Notes under the pieces: model-generated
What the model saw: only the letters and a program-made list of their open reading frames with translations
What the model was told of the DNA's origin: nothing
Database searches by the model: none
Position numbers and translations under genes: made by a program
Part shown: in pieces, positions 8,177 to 17,315 of the stretch
Position numbering within the stretch: the stretch's first letter is position 1
How the letters are laid out: every line of letters begins with the position of its first letter
Assembly (NCBI GenBank): GCA_963703165.1
Contig: OY969798.1
Coordinates: 4,712,001-4,776,000 of the forward strand
DNA: 64,000 nt
DNA from: JBQTKD01 sp963703165
GTDB taxonomy: Bacteria; Actinomycetota; Actinomycetes; Sporichthyales; Sporichthyaceae
Direction of reading: 5' to 3'

Positions 8177-8916
8177 TCACGACTGCCGCGCCGAATGAAC
8201 GATGTCCGCGAATGCTGCGGACAGGGATTCGGCCAGGTTCGCCAGCGCGGTCTCGTTCTCCCGCAGCTGCGTCAGGCCGTCCAGCACGCGTTCGGTGATT
8301 TCGCCGCGGCCCTCGAACCCCGGCATCCAGGACTCGTAGCCGGCCAGGGACACCTCAGGGTGGAACTGCACGCCCCAGGCGGCGGCGCCCACGCGGAAGG
8401 CCTGGTGCGGGCAGAGTGCGGACTGCCCGAGCCACGCCGCGTCCGGCGGAAGTTCGACGACCGCGTCCAGGTGCAGTTCGGCGGCGGGGAAGGACGCGTC
8501 CAGACCGTCCGAGCAGCGGGTCGGCCGCGGCGCACGGGGCGCAGGTGGATCTGCGCCACGCCGATCTCGGTGTTCGGAGCGCTGCGCTCGACCCGGCCGC
8601 CGCACGCGTGTGCGAGCAACTGGGCGCCGAGACAGATCCCGAGGGTGGGGACGGACGCCGCCACGGCATCGGCCAGTGCCGCCCGCACGTCGACGAGCCA
8701 GGGGTGCTCGTCGTCGTCGCCGGAGCTCATGGGGCCGCCGAGCACGATCAGGCCGTCGTAGCGCCCGCGGGGGAGTGGCTCTCCGGCGTAGGGACGGACG
8801 ACGTGCAGGTCGAGCCCGGCCTTGGCCAGCGGGCCGTCCATGCGGTCCAGAGGCGCGACGCGCTCGGGCTGGACGACCAGCACTCGAGGCGGCCCGAGTT
8901 CGTCGGTCGGGGTCAT
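8177..8916 (-). pseudogene. Class I glutamine amidotransferase (frameshifted)
   Basis: GATase1-type glutaminase, ~245 residues if repaired. The start ATG at 8916 has GAGAGGAG before it. The triad is preserved across frames: nucleophile Cys in LGICLGAQLLAHACGG, His and Glu in WGVQFHPEVSLAGYE. Two single-base shifts between about 8500 and 8550 move the protein from the RPVRRG frame through ADPLLGR to DGLDASFPAAEL. Stand-alone members of this family (GMP synthase amidotransferase-like) deaminate glutamine or gamma-glutamyl amines. It is divergent from the microcompartment operon across a promoter region with two dyads, which links it to that locus, possibly as a gamma-glutamyl hydrolase. Confidence 0.8.
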
Positions 8917-8950
8917 GGCGCTCCTCTCGGCGTTCGGTTCGAGAACAGTA

Positions 8951-8985
8951 CCGATCCTAGATCGGACACGGAACTCCGTATACGG
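8951..8985. promoter_or_regulatory. Two dyads in the divergent promoter of the BMC operon
   Basis: CCGATC-CTA-GATCGG (8951-8965) and the perfect decamer CCGTATACGG (8976-8985) lie about two helical turns apart in the 115-bp gap between the class I amidotransferase and glxB. A GTATAC core is usual for FCD-subfamily GntR operators, and the operon encodes such a regulator at 18509. A related element, ATACGGAATACGG, lies before the shell genes at about 13451. Confidence 0.5.
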
Positions 8986-9031
8986 TACTCGAAACACCGA
9001 AGCACACCACACTCCATCGCCCGGAGGTCGT

Positions 9032-9965
9032 ATGTGTGGCCTAGCTGGCCTCGTCGCCAAATCGCCTGAGCTGCCCGTTGCGCAGCGCCTGTCGGCGATG
9101 CTCAATGCACTGCGTCAGCGCGGTCCGGACTCGAGTGGGATGGCGCTGTACACGACGCCTCGCACCGACGGATTCGCGACGCTCACCCTGTTCGCGAGCG
9201 GCACGTCGCCCGCCGCCGACGCCGGCCTCGCGTCCGTCCGTGGAGGCCATGGTCGCCGACGCCGGCATCGAGGTCGCCTCGAGCACCTGGCGTCGGAATT
9301 ACCTGGAGGTCGTCGCCAAGCTTCCGCTGGACAGCCCCGACGACCTCGGCAAGCTCGCCTCGGCCATCGAGGACGCGCATCCGAACCTGAAGGTGTTCTC
9401 CATCGGCCGCAGCCTCGACTTGGTCAAGGGAGTGGAGAGCGCCCCGGATCTGTACGAGATCTACGGACTGGGGGAGAACGCCTACACCCACGCCATCGGC
9501 CACGTCCGGCTCGCCACCGAGTCGCGCATCGACGTCGCGCATTCCCACCCGTTCTGGGCGCGCCCGTTCCCGGACGTCGCCCTCGTGCACAACGGGCACA
9601 TCACGAACTACCACAAGTGGCGGCGCATCTTCGAGCAGCGCGGCTACCGCTTCCAGACGGGCAACGACTCAGAGTTCGTCAGCGTCTACCTCGCCGGCGC
9701 CCTGCACGACGGGCTCACGCTGGACGAGGCGGTGGAGCGCAGCGTCGGCGACCTGGACGGGTCCTTCACCTACCTCGTCTCCTCGCCGGCGGGCCTGGCC
9801 GTCGCCCGCGACAAATTCGGCGCCAAGCCCTGCCTGATCGCCGAGACCGACGAGTACGTCGCCATCGCCAGCGAGGAGGGCGCGCTCTACGCGGCCTTCG
9901 GCGGCGACGACAGGCTGCGCATCAACGAGCTGGGAGCAGGTGAGACCCGCACATGGCACATCTGA
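9032..9965 (+). pseudogene. glxB: Class II glutamine amidotransferase, GlxB/MgsA-like (frameshifted)
   Basis: Stand-alone Ntn-type glutaminase subunit of a split glutamate-synthase-like enzyme. The start at 9032 (GGAGGTCGT before ATG) exposes Cys2 in MCGLAGLVAK, the catalytic N-terminal nucleophile. Conserved substrate-site blocks follow: GHVRLATESRIDV, ALVHNGHITNY, RGYRFQTGNDSEF and AVARDKFGAKP. A 4-base tandem duplication (TCCGTCCG, about 9231-9238) shifts the frame between the N-terminal ~67 residues and the rest. It overlaps glxC by 13 bp. In the N-methylglutamate pathway the equivalent subunit (MgsA) supplies the glutaminase-type domain. Confidence 0.85.
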
Positions 9966-10664
9966 CCACGACCCAGAGCATCGACGCGGCGGAACTGACG
10001 ACGCGTGAGATCAACCAGACTGCTGCGGCGTCTCGCCGACGAGGGCCACGACACCGTCACCGTCCACAACCCCGCCGCCCGGCACAACCTCGGCGTCGCG
10101 CTCAGCGGCGCGATGGAGGTGACCTTCGCCGGCTCCGTCGGGTACTACTGCGGATCGCTCGGCACCCGCGAACCCCGCGTGCTCGTGCAGGGCAACGCCG
10201 GCTGGTCGACCGGGGCGGACCTGATGAGCGGCTTCGTCCGCGTCGAGGGCAACAGCGGGGGCTCGACCGCCGCCTCGGCCCGCGGCGGCCAGATCGTCGT
10301 CACCGGCAACTCGGGCTCGCGAACCGGCATTGCCATGAAGGGCGCCACCGTCCTCATCGGCGGCAGCGTCGGCTACATGACGGGCTTTCAGATGCAGCAC
10401 GGAACGATCGTGGTCTGCGGCGACGCCGGCGACGGCTTCGGGGACTCCATGTACCAGGGAACGCTCTACTGCGGCGGCAAGATCGCCGGCCTCGGCGCGG
10501 ACACCCAGGTCTCCGAGCCCACCGACGAGGAGCTGAGCTGGCTCAAGACCTCGCTCGGCGAACAGGGCCTGGACTACGACCGGCCCTGGCAGAAGATCAC
10601 CTCCGCGGGAAAGCTCTGGCGGTTCGACAAGAACGACTTCGAGACCTGGAGGCAGGCGCTGTGA
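9953..10664 (+). pseudogene. glxC: GXGXG glutamate-synthase C-terminal domain protein, GlxC/MgsB-like (frameshifted)
   Basis: Stand-alone right-handed beta-helix (GXGXG) domain, about 236 residues, structural subunit of the glutamate-synthase-like complex. The start MAHLTTTQS overlaps the end of glxB. Repeats of the form GNAGWSTGADLM, EGNSGGSTAASAR, TGNSGSRTG, GGSVGYMTGF and CGDAGDGFGDSM define the helix. A single-base insertion near 10022 (CAGACTGCTGCGG) shifts the first ~22 residues relative to the remainder (LRRLADEGHDTVTVHNP). The downstream FMN subunit overlaps its stop (GTGA), so the three subunits are translationally coupled. Confidence 0.85.
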
Positions 10665-12019
10665 CCATCGTCGACGTCAGCATCGGACGCAACGTCCCCA
10701 CCTCCGAACCCTCGCACGTGTGGTCCCCGGAGGCCATGCACGAGATCCGCGCACGCGCCGAACTCGGCCGCTACGTCATGGGCGCGTTCTCCACCAAGCG
10801 CGAACTGCCCAACCTGGACCACCTCACGTTCCTGCCCTGCGGCCTGTCCCGGCTTCCGCTCGAGGGCTACCGCGAGCGCTGCGTCACCACCACCAAGCTC
10901 GGTGGACGATTCGGGGCCAAGCCCGTCGAACTGTCCACGCCCATCGCGATCAGCGGCATGAGCTTCGGTGCGCTCTCCGCCAACGCCAAGGAGGCCCTCG
11001 GCCGCGCGGCCAGCCGGGTCGGCATCTCGACCACGACCGGCGACGGCGGCATGCTCCCCGAGGAGCGGCGCCACTCCAACAAGCTGATCTACCAGATCAC
11101 CCCGAGCCACTACGGCAACAACCCGGACGACATGCGCAGCGCCGAGGCCGTCGAGATCATGGCCGGCCAGGGTGCCAAGCCCGGCACCGGCGGCGTCCTG
11201 CTCGGGCAGAAGGTGTCCGAGCGCGTGGCCAAGATGCGCGACCTGCCGGTCGGCGTCGACCAGCGCACCCCGGGCCGGCACCCGGACTGGATCGGTGCCG
11301 ACGACCTCGTGCACAAGATCGAGCAGATCCGCGAAGCCACCGACTGGCAGGTGCCCGTCTTCGTCAAGCTCGGCGCCTCCCGCGTCTTCGACGACGTGCG
11401 CCTCGCCGCCAAGGCCGGCGCGGACGTCGTGGTCGTGGACGGCATGGAGGGCGGCACCGGTGCGGCGCCGAACATCCTGCTCGACCACACCGGCATCCCC
11501 ACCCTGGCCGCGATCGTCGAGGCCCGCGAGGCCCTGCTCGACATCGGCCTGTACGGCGAGGTGCAACTCGTCGTCGCCGGCGGCATCCGCTCCGGTGTCG
11601 ACGCCGCCAAGGCACTCGCCCTCGGCGCCGACGCCGTCTACCTCGGCACCGCCACCCTCATCGCGCTGAACTGCAACGCGCCGCTCTACGAAGAGGACTA
11701 CGCGGCGCTGGGCGTGCGGCCCGGGACGTGCCGGCACTGCCACACCGGCAGGTGCCCCGTGGGTGTCACCACCCAGGATCCCGAACTCGCCGCCCGGCTG
11801 GAGGTCGAGGCCGCGACCGACCGCGTCGTCAACTTCCTCAACGCGATGACGATGGAGATCCAGATGCTGGCCCGCGCCTGCGGCAAGTCCAACGTGCACA
11901 ACCTGGAGCCGGAGGACCTGCGCTCGCTCTCCCTGGAGTGCGAGGCGATGACCGGCGTCCCGCTCGTCGGTCGCATCGACCGCGGCCGCACTCGCAACCA
12001 CGACCGTTCGGGACACTGA
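10661..12019 (+). CDS. glxD: FMN-dependent glutamate synthase catalytic subunit, GlxD/MgsC-like
   Basis: 452 residues from the GTG at 10661, which overlaps the glxC stop. This is the TIM-barrel FMN/Fe-S domain of glutamate synthase as a separate protein. Motifs: substrate loop AISGMSFGALSANAKEALG, GTGGVLLGQKV, Lys strand VPVFVKLGASR, FMN phosphate site VVDGMEGGTGAAP and VAGGIRSGVDAAKALALGAD, and the 3Fe-4S-type cysteines CxxCxxxxC in GTCRHCHTGRCPVG. With GlxB and GlxC it should form an enzyme that transfers an amino or alkylamino group onto 2-oxoglutarate. It is intact, and the linked type III GS gene argues for the N-methylglutamate-synthase type. Confidence 0.9.
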   Translation: MTIVDVSIGRNVPTSEPSHVWSPEAMHEIRARAELGRYVMGAFSTKRELPNLDHLTFLPCGLSRLPLEGYRERCVTTTKLGGRFGAKPVELSTPIAISGMSFGALSANAKEALGRAASRVGISTTTGDGGMLPEERRHSNKLIYQITPSHYGNNPDDMRSAEAVEIMAGQGAKPGTGGVLLGQKVSERVAKMRDLPVGVDQRTPGRHPDWIGADDLVHKIEQIREATDWQVPVFVKLGASRVFDDVRLAAKAGADVVVVDGMEGGTGAAPNILLDHTGIPTLAAIVEAREALLDIGLYGEVQLVVAGGIRSGVDAAKALALGADAVYLGTATLIALNCNAPLYEEDYAALGVRPGTCRHCHTGRCPVGVTTQDPELAARLEVEAATDRVVNFLNAMTMEIQMLARACGKSNVHNLEPEDLRSLSLECEAMTGVPLVGRIDRGRTRNHDRSGH

Positions 12020-12029
12020 GGAGACCGTC

Positions 12030-13388
12030 ATGACCACATTGACTACGGCGACCACGGCGGCGAGCCCGAACGCCGCGGCTCAGGCGGAGGCGCGCAACCG
12101 CATCGCCGCCGACATCGAGAGCGGACGACTCCGCGAGGTGGAGATCATCTGGCCCGACCACCAGGGCCACCCGCGCGGCAAGCGCATCCCGGCGCACCAC
12201 TTCCTCGACAAGTACGACGGCACCGGCATCGCGTTCTGCGACGTCGGCCTGGTCTGGGACGTCAAGGCCCAGGTCGTCGAGGGCCTGCGCGGATCGAGCT
12301 GGGACACCGGCATGCCGGACTTCCTGGCCCGACCCGACCTGACCACCTTCAAGTGGCTGCCCTGGCGCTCCGACACCGGCCTGGTGCTGTGCGACCTCGT
12401 GGACCACCACGGGCATCCGCAGCAGAACTCCCCGCGCGCCATCCTCGGCCGCACGGTCAACCGGCTCGCCGAACTCGGCTACACCGCCTCGGTCGGCATC
12501 GAGATCGAGTTCTACCTGCTGGGCGAGGACAACAAGGGCATCGTCGACGGCGTCCACGCCTACTCCCTCGAGCGGGCCAACGCGATGGAGCCGACCTTCG
12601 GTGCCCTCGTCGAAGGCCTGAACGGGTTCGTCGACGTCGAGGCCGGCAACGTCGAGTACGGCCCCGGGCAGTGCGAGTTCAACATCCGCCACTGCGAGGC
12701 CATGCGCGCCGCCGGCGAGGCCACCGCCTTCCGGTACGCGGTGCGGGAGATCGCCCGCCGCAACGGCACCAAGGTCACCTTCATGGCCAAGCCGTTCAAC
12801 GGCGAGTCCGGCTCCTCCATGCACCTGCACGTCTCGCTGTGGAAGGACGGCGAACCCGCCTTCGGTCTCGAGAACGGCACCGAGAACGAGCTCATGCGCC
12901 ACGCCGCCGCCGGCATCCTCGGCCACCTGCCGGGCATGTCGCTCTACCAGGCGCCCACCGTCAACGGGTACCGGCGCTTCGAGGCCGGCTCCTTCGCCCC
13001 GACGACCTCCGGCTGGAGCGTCGACAACCGGACCACCGCGCTGCGCTCGCTGCGCGAAGGGCCCTCCAGCACCCGGCTGGAACTGCGCACTCCCGGTGCC
13101 GACGCCGAACCCCACTGGGCGGTGGCCACCCTGCTCGCGGCGGTCATCTGCGGCCTGGAGGACAAGCAGGAACCCCCGGCGATGGGCACCGGAAACCTCT
13201 ACGGCGTAGGCGAACCGCTGGCCACGACGCTGGAGAAGGCCATCGAGCTGGCCCGCGCGGACACCCGCATCGTCGAGATCCTCGGCGAGGACGCGGTCTA
13301 CGACTTCACCGAGATCGCCGCGGCCGAGTGGCGCTCCTTCATCACCCACGTCAGCGACTGGGACCACCAGCGCTACCTGGAGATCTGA
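12030..13388 (+). CDS. Type III glutamine synthetase-like gamma-glutamyl-amide ligase
   Basis: 452-residue intact GS-fold ligase with GAGGAGA before the ATG. The N-terminal beta-grasp domain includes VEIIWPDHQGHPRGKRIP. Catalytic-domain signatures: EIEFYLLGE and GPGQCEFNIRHCEAM (metal Glu residues), GSSMHLHVSLW (metal His), STRLELRTPGADAEPHWAVA (phosphate-binding Arg). Members of this GlnT/GmaS branch ligate glutamate to amines such as methylamine or ethanolamine. Location between the Glx module and the shell genes suggests it activates the amine substrate as a gamma-glutamylamide, although ordinary ammonia ligation cannot be excluded. Confidence 0.85.
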   Translation: MTTLTTATTAASPNAAAQAEARNRIAADIESGRLREVEIIWPDHQGHPRGKRIPAHHFLDKYDGTGIAFCDVGLVWDVKAQVVEGLRGSSWDTGMPDFLARPDLTTFKWLPWRSDTGLVLCDLVDHHGHPQQNSPRAILGRTVNRLAELGYTASVGIEIEFYLLGEDNKGIVDGVHAYSLERANAMEPTFGALVEGLNGFVDVEAGNVEYGPGQCEFNIRHCEAMRAAGEATAFRYAVREIARRNGTKVTFMAKPFNGESGSSMHLHVSLWKDGEPAFGLENGTENELMRHAAAGILGHLPGMSLYQAPTVNGYRRFEAGSFAPTTSGWSVDNRTTALRSLREGPSSTRLELRTPGADAEPHWAVATLLAAVICGLEDKQEPPAMGTGNLYGVGEPLATTLEKAIELARADTRIVEILGEDAVYDFTEIAAAEWRSFITHVSDWDHQRYLEI

Positions 13389-13410
13389 CCGACCGATCAC
13401 CGGCGGGAGG

Positions 13411-13428
13411 GGGCGCCGCCAGGCGCCC
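13411..13428 (+). terminator. Stem-loop GGGCGCC-GCCA-GGCGCCC
   Basis: Perfect 7-bp GC arms between the ligase and the first shell gene, followed by CCCTTCTCTC. Probably partial termination or transcript processing that separates the metabolic and shell parts of the operon. Confidence 0.5.
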
Positions 13429-13472
13429 GCCCTTCTCTCGATCATGCATCGAATACGGAATACGGAGAGGTC

Positions 13473-13790
13473 ATGCTCATCGCAGAAGTGCTGGGATCGG
13501 TCACCGCGCCGCAGCAGGTCTCCAGCCTGAAGTCGCACCGCCTGCTGGTCATCCGTCGACTCGACATCTCCGAGGAGGCCGGCGCGAACGCCGCCGCCCC
13601 CGAGGTGGCGGTCGACCTCGTCGGCGCGGGCCCGGGCAGCCGGGTCCTCGTCGCCACCGGCTCGTCGGCCCGCCTCACGGCGGAGACCCGCGCGGTCGTC
13701 ACCGATCTGACCATCGTCGCAATCGTCGACTCCATCGACCTCACCGAGGGCGTCGACGCCCCGTTCACCATCACCAGAAGGGCCGGATAA
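13473..13790 (+). CDS. BMC vertex protein (BMC-P, EutN/CcmL family)
   Basis: 105 residues, the usual size for pentameric vertex proteins that cap the twelve corners of a microcompartment shell. Typical start MLIAEVLGSVTAPQQVSSLKSHRLLVIRRLD, with the later GAGPGSRVLVATGSSARL motif and a final beta-strand pair. It has its own upstream region with the ATACGGAATACGG repeat and GGAGAGGTC ribosome site, and its TAA is directly followed by the BMC-H start. Intact. Confidence 0.93.
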   Translation: MLIAEVLGSVTAPQQVSSLKSHRLLVIRRLDISEEAGANAAAPEVAVDLVGAGPGSRVLVATGSSARLTAETRAVVTDLTIVAIVDSIDLTEGVDAPFTITRRAG

Positions 13791-14081
13791 ATGGCACAGG
13801 TATCGCAGGTTGCGCTCGGCATGATCGAGACCCGTGGCATCGTCGCGGCCCTGGAGGCCGCAGACGCGATGGTCAAGGCCGCCAACGTCGAGATCATCGC
13901 GACCAAGCAGCCCGGCGGCGGCCTCGTCTCGATCATCGTCCGCGGCGACGTCGGCGCCGTGAAGGCCGCCACCGACGCCGGCGGCGTGGCCGCCAACAAG
14001 GTCGGCGAGGTTCTCTCCGTCCACGTCATCGCGCGTCCGCACATGGACCTGGCCAAGGCCCTGCCCGAGATCACTTCCTGA
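13791..14081 (+). CDS. BMC hexameric shell protein (BMC-H)
   Basis: 96-residue single BMC domain. Signature runs: LGMIETRGIVAALEAADAMV, then the pore-lining/hexamer edge region ATKQPGGGLVSIIVRGDVGA, and the C-terminal VGEVLSVHVIARPHMDL. Hexamers tile the shell facets and their central pore passes substrate. It begins directly after the vertex-protein stop. Intact, so two shell types are undamaged even though neighbouring enzyme genes are shifted. Confidence 0.95.
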   Translation: MAQVSQVALGMIETRGIVAALEAADAMVKAANVEIIATKQPGGGLVSIIVRGDVGAVKAATDAGGVAANKVGEVLSVHVIARPHMDLAKALPEITS

Positions 14082-14117
14082 CCACGGCCGCCCCGACCAC
14101 AACGGAAGGGAGGCGCG

Positions 14118-15287
14118 ATGTTCGAGCAGATGCTCGCCGGTCTCGAGTCCTCGCCCACCGCGGTCACGCCGGCGAGGACCCTGCGGTCCGTCGCCGTCGT
14201 CGGCGCGGGCCCGATCGGCCAGGCCGTCGCCTGCGCGGCACTGGCCGGCGGGTGCGAGGTGTCGCTGCTCTCGCCGTTCCGCGACGAGGCGACTCGCCTG
14301 GGCGACTCCGAGCAGCTCACGGTCACCGGCGCGGCCCTGACCGGGACCTACCGCCTCGGGGACGCGGACGCGAAGGAACCGTCGATCCGCATCGCCTCGG
14401 GGTTCGACGCCGCGGTGGCCGCCGCGGACGCCGTGGTGCTCGCCGTCCCCGCCTCGACCCACACGACCTACGCGGGCATGCTCGCACCGGTCCTGAGACA
14501 GGGACAGATCGTCGTGCTGGTACCCGGCGGCTGCTTCGGCGCGCTGGAGGTCTCCCGCGCGCTGCGCCGCAACCGCTGCCGGGCGAGGTCACCGTGGTCG
14601 AGCTCGGCAGCGCGCCGTACCTCGTCTCGGTGCCCAAGCCCGGGCAGCTCGACGTCCTCGCGCAGCTGCAGTCGGTGCCCGCCGCCGCGCTGCCCAACTC
14701 GGCCACCGGTCCTGCCGTCGCGGCACTGTCGGCGATCCTGCCGATGCTCCGCCCCGCCCTCGGCGTCCTGGAGACGAGCTTCTCCGACATGTCCGGACTG
14801 CTCGTGGCCGCGCCCGCTCTGCTGGCGGCCTCGGCGTCGGGCACGGCCTCCGTGCGGGATCGGCTGCCCGAGCGGATCGTCGAGTCGATGCTCGAGGCGC
14901 TGGACGTCGAACGTCGCCGCACCGCGGCCGCCTACGGGGTGCGCGAGTTGCCCGACCTGCGTCGGGTGGCTCGAGGCCGGGTTCGGCACCGAGGCGCGCG
15001 ATCGGGTGCACGCCCTCGACGAGGTGCCCGCGCTGCAGTCGATGCGCTGCCCCGACGTCGGCGACATCGCCGTGCACGACGCGGTCGAGACCTGCCTGGT
15101 GCCCCTGGCCAGTGCCGCCGCGGCCGTCGGGATCGCCACCCCGGCGACGGCGTCCCTGGTGGGCATCGCCTCCGTTCTCAGCGGGCTCGACCACGCCCGG
15201 CACGGTCGCAGCCTGGGCGCACTGGGCCTGGACGGCCTGAGCGCCGACGACATCCGCCGGTCGCTTCACGACAGGGAGAGCGACCCC
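14118..15287 (+). pseudogene. Opine-dehydrogenase-like NAD(P)-binding protein (frameshifted)
   Basis: About 390 residues. The N-terminal Rossmann unit (VAVVGAGPIGQAVACAALAGG) and the ETS-containing helical domain (RPALGVLETSFSDMSGLLVA) fit the octopine/nopaline dehydrogenase family, which reduces imines formed between 2-oxo acids and amines, or the reverse. One C is missing near 14572 (AACCGCTGCC) and one base is extra near 14970, moving the frame out and back. No stop separates it from the aldehyde dehydrogenase, but an AGGGAG site and an ATGA at 15288 suggest a further lost shift rather than a true fusion. In this operon it could oxidise an N-substituted amino acid to an aldehyde or 2-oxo acid. 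Confidence 0.7.
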
Positions 15288-16692
15288 ATGAGCGTGACCT
15301 ACTCCGACCTGGACAGCATGCGCGACGCCCGTCGCGCCGCCGAGGACGCCTACGCGGCCTGGCAGAAGTTCCGGCAGTGGAGCCCCGCCGACATCGACGC
15401 CCTCGTCGACTCCCTCGCTCGCGCCGTCGCGCCGGAAGCCCGCCGGCTGGCGACCATCGCGGTCGAGGAGACCGGCTACGGCAACGTCGACGACAAGGAG
15501 TTGAAGAACCTCTTCAACACCATCGCCGTCTCCGACTGGCTCCGCACGGTGCGCACCCTCGGCGTGCTGTGGCGCGACGAGGTCACCCGGGTCGTCGGCA
15601 TCGGCGAACCGATGGGCGTGGTCGCCGCGATCATCCCCGTCACCAACCCGACCGCGACCGTCATCTTCAAGACCCTGTCGGCCATCAAGGCCGGCAACGC
15701 CGTCGTGCACGCACCCCACCCGCGGTCGCGGCGCTGCTGCGCCGAGACGACGCGCATCCTGGCCGAGGCCGCCGAGGCACAGGGCGCTCCGCGCGGCCTG
15801 ATCCAGTGCCTGGCTCGGGGGAGACCTCGAGGGCACCGGCGAACTGATGCGCCATCGGCGCACCGCGGTGGTCATGGCCACCGGTGGCGCGGCGATGGTC
15901 CGCGCGGCCTACTCCTCCGGCAAGCCCACCCTCGCCGTCGGTCCGGGCAACGTCCCGGTCTACGTCGACCGCACCCGCGGCGGACGACCTCGACGAGGTC
16001 GCCGAGATGATCCTCACCTCCAAGGCCTTCGACTACGGCACCGCCTGCGTCGCCGAACAGGCCGTCGTGGTGGACAAGCCCATCGCCGACCGGCTGCGTC
16101 AGGCCCTGCGCACCCACGGTGGCTACTTCTGCAGCCGGCGCGAGGCCGAGTCGCTCGCGCGGGTCCTGTTCGCCCCGAACGGCGCGCTGATCGCCGACAC
16201 CGTCGGGCAGTCCGCGCCCCGACTCGCCGAACTCGCCGGCTTTCCCGGTGCCGCCGGGCACCAGGGTCCTGCTGGCCGAACTCGACGGCGTCGGCCGCGC
16301 GGTTCCGCTGTCGGCCGAGAAGTTGGCCCCGGTGTCTGGCGTTCTACGTCGCCGACGGGGCCGAGGAGGGCATCCGCCGCTCGACCGAGATCCTCGAGTT
16401 CGGCGGCCTCGGCCACACCGCCGCGGTGCACGCCGCCGACCCCGACGTGGTGGCCCGTTTCTCCCGTGTTCCAGCAGCCCGCGTGCTCGTCGACGTCCCG
16501 TGCCTGCACGGGGGAGTCGGCTGGTCCTGCGACGTCGACCCGAGCTTCATGCTCGGCACCGGATCGGCATCCGGCTCGATCGTCTCGGACAACGTCACCG
16601 CTCTGCACCTGATCAACATCAAGCGCGTGGCCTACCAGTCCCGGCCGTGGCGCTCCATCACGGACCTGCTGGACGAGAGGACCTCACGATGA
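15288..16692 (+). pseudogene. CoA-acylating aldehyde dehydrogenase of the BMC (frameshifted)
   Basis: Signature lumen enzyme: aldehyde + CoA + NAD+ to acyl-CoA, PduP/EutE/AdhE-N type. N-terminal helices (AYAAWQKFRQW), GIGEPMGVVAAIIPVTNPT, GSGKPTLAVGPGNVP-like block (SSGKPTLAVGPGNVPVYVD), catalytic Cys in FDYGTACVAEQAVVVD, and C-terminal TALHLINIKRVAYQSRPW. At least five single-base shifts (near 15815, 15975, 16250, 16335, 16465) break it, yet every segment is well conserved. No obvious N-terminal encapsulation helix; targeting may use the C-terminal RPWRSITDLLDERTSR. The stop overlaps the BMC-T start (ATGA). Confidence 0.85.
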
Positions 16693-17315
16693 GCGAGAGC
16701 TCGTTCGACCTGCGAGCCATGCTCCAGATCGACCGCATGCAGCCCCAGTTCGCCGCCTACACCGGCGCCGTGGTGCAGGGCTCCCCGCCGCTGGAGGGCG
16801 ACACCCTCCTGATCGGCGAGGTCGGCCCCGGCAACGAGGTCTTCCGCGCCGTCGACGTCGCCCTCAAGGCCGCCGACGTCCAGGCCTGTTCGCAGGTCGT
16901 CGAACGCGAGTTCGGATTCTTCGTGCTCCGCTCGCCCATCAACGCGGAGATCACCACCGCCCGCGAGGCCCTGCTGGCCTATCTGGGCCTGACGATCGAA
17001 CAGCGCCGCGCCCCCAAGGTCGAGAGCCAGCAGGTGATCACCTCGGTGGAGCCCTACCAGGCGCAGTTGCTCAACAAGAGCCGCGCCGGCTCGCTGCTCG
17101 TGCCCGGCGAGACGCTCGGCATCGTCGAGTGCGGCCCCGCGGCCTACGTCATGGCGGCGGCGAACGAGGCCGAGAAGGCCGGGACGATCAAGATCCTCGA
17201 CGTGCGCTCGGTCGGGCGCTTCGGTCGCCTGTTCATCTCGGGCTCCGAGGCCGACGTCCGCAACGCCGTCGAGTACGCCATCAAGTGCCTCGAGGACTTC
17301 GAGGGACGCGCATGA
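16689..17315 (+). CDS. BMC tandem-domain shell protein (BMC-T)
   Basis: 208 residues with two BMC domains, forming pseudohexameric trimers with a larger, often gated pore. Domain 1 spans roughly residues 30-110 (DTLLIGEVGPGNEVFRAVDVALKAAD, shown only in part here) and domain 2 about 125-205 (ETLGIVECGPAAYVMAA to RNAVEYAIKCLEDF). The start overlaps the aldehyde dehydrogenase stop and its own stop overlaps the next gene. Intact. With BMC-H and BMC-P this completes a minimal shell set. Confidence 0.93.
   Translation: MSESSFDLRAMLQIDRMQPQFAAYTGAVVQGSPPLEGDTLLIGEVGPGNEVFRAVDVALKAADVQACSQVVEREFGFFVLRSPINAEITTAREALLAYLGLTIEQRRAPKVESQQVITSVEPYQAQLLNKSRAGSLLVPGETLGIVECGPAAYVMAAANEAEKAGTIKILDVRSVGRFGRLFISGSEADVRNAVEYAIKCLEDFEGRA

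Noticed and set aside
9032..12019. Ordinary assimilatory glutamate synthase (GltB)
   Set aside because: The three domains are separate genes in the GlxB-GlxC-GlxD arrangement, without the GltB central domain or a GltD subunit.
11838..14462. Minus-strand open frame of 874 codons opposite the Glx, ligase and shell genes
   Set aside because: It is the antisense of well-conserved plus-strand genes; its length comes from G/C-biased third positions and it has no recognisable domain.
12353..15847. Plus-strand open frame of 1164 codons across several genes
   Set aside because: Only a short middle part (the shifted opine-dehydrogenase segment) encodes real protein; the rest is out-of-frame to intact genes.
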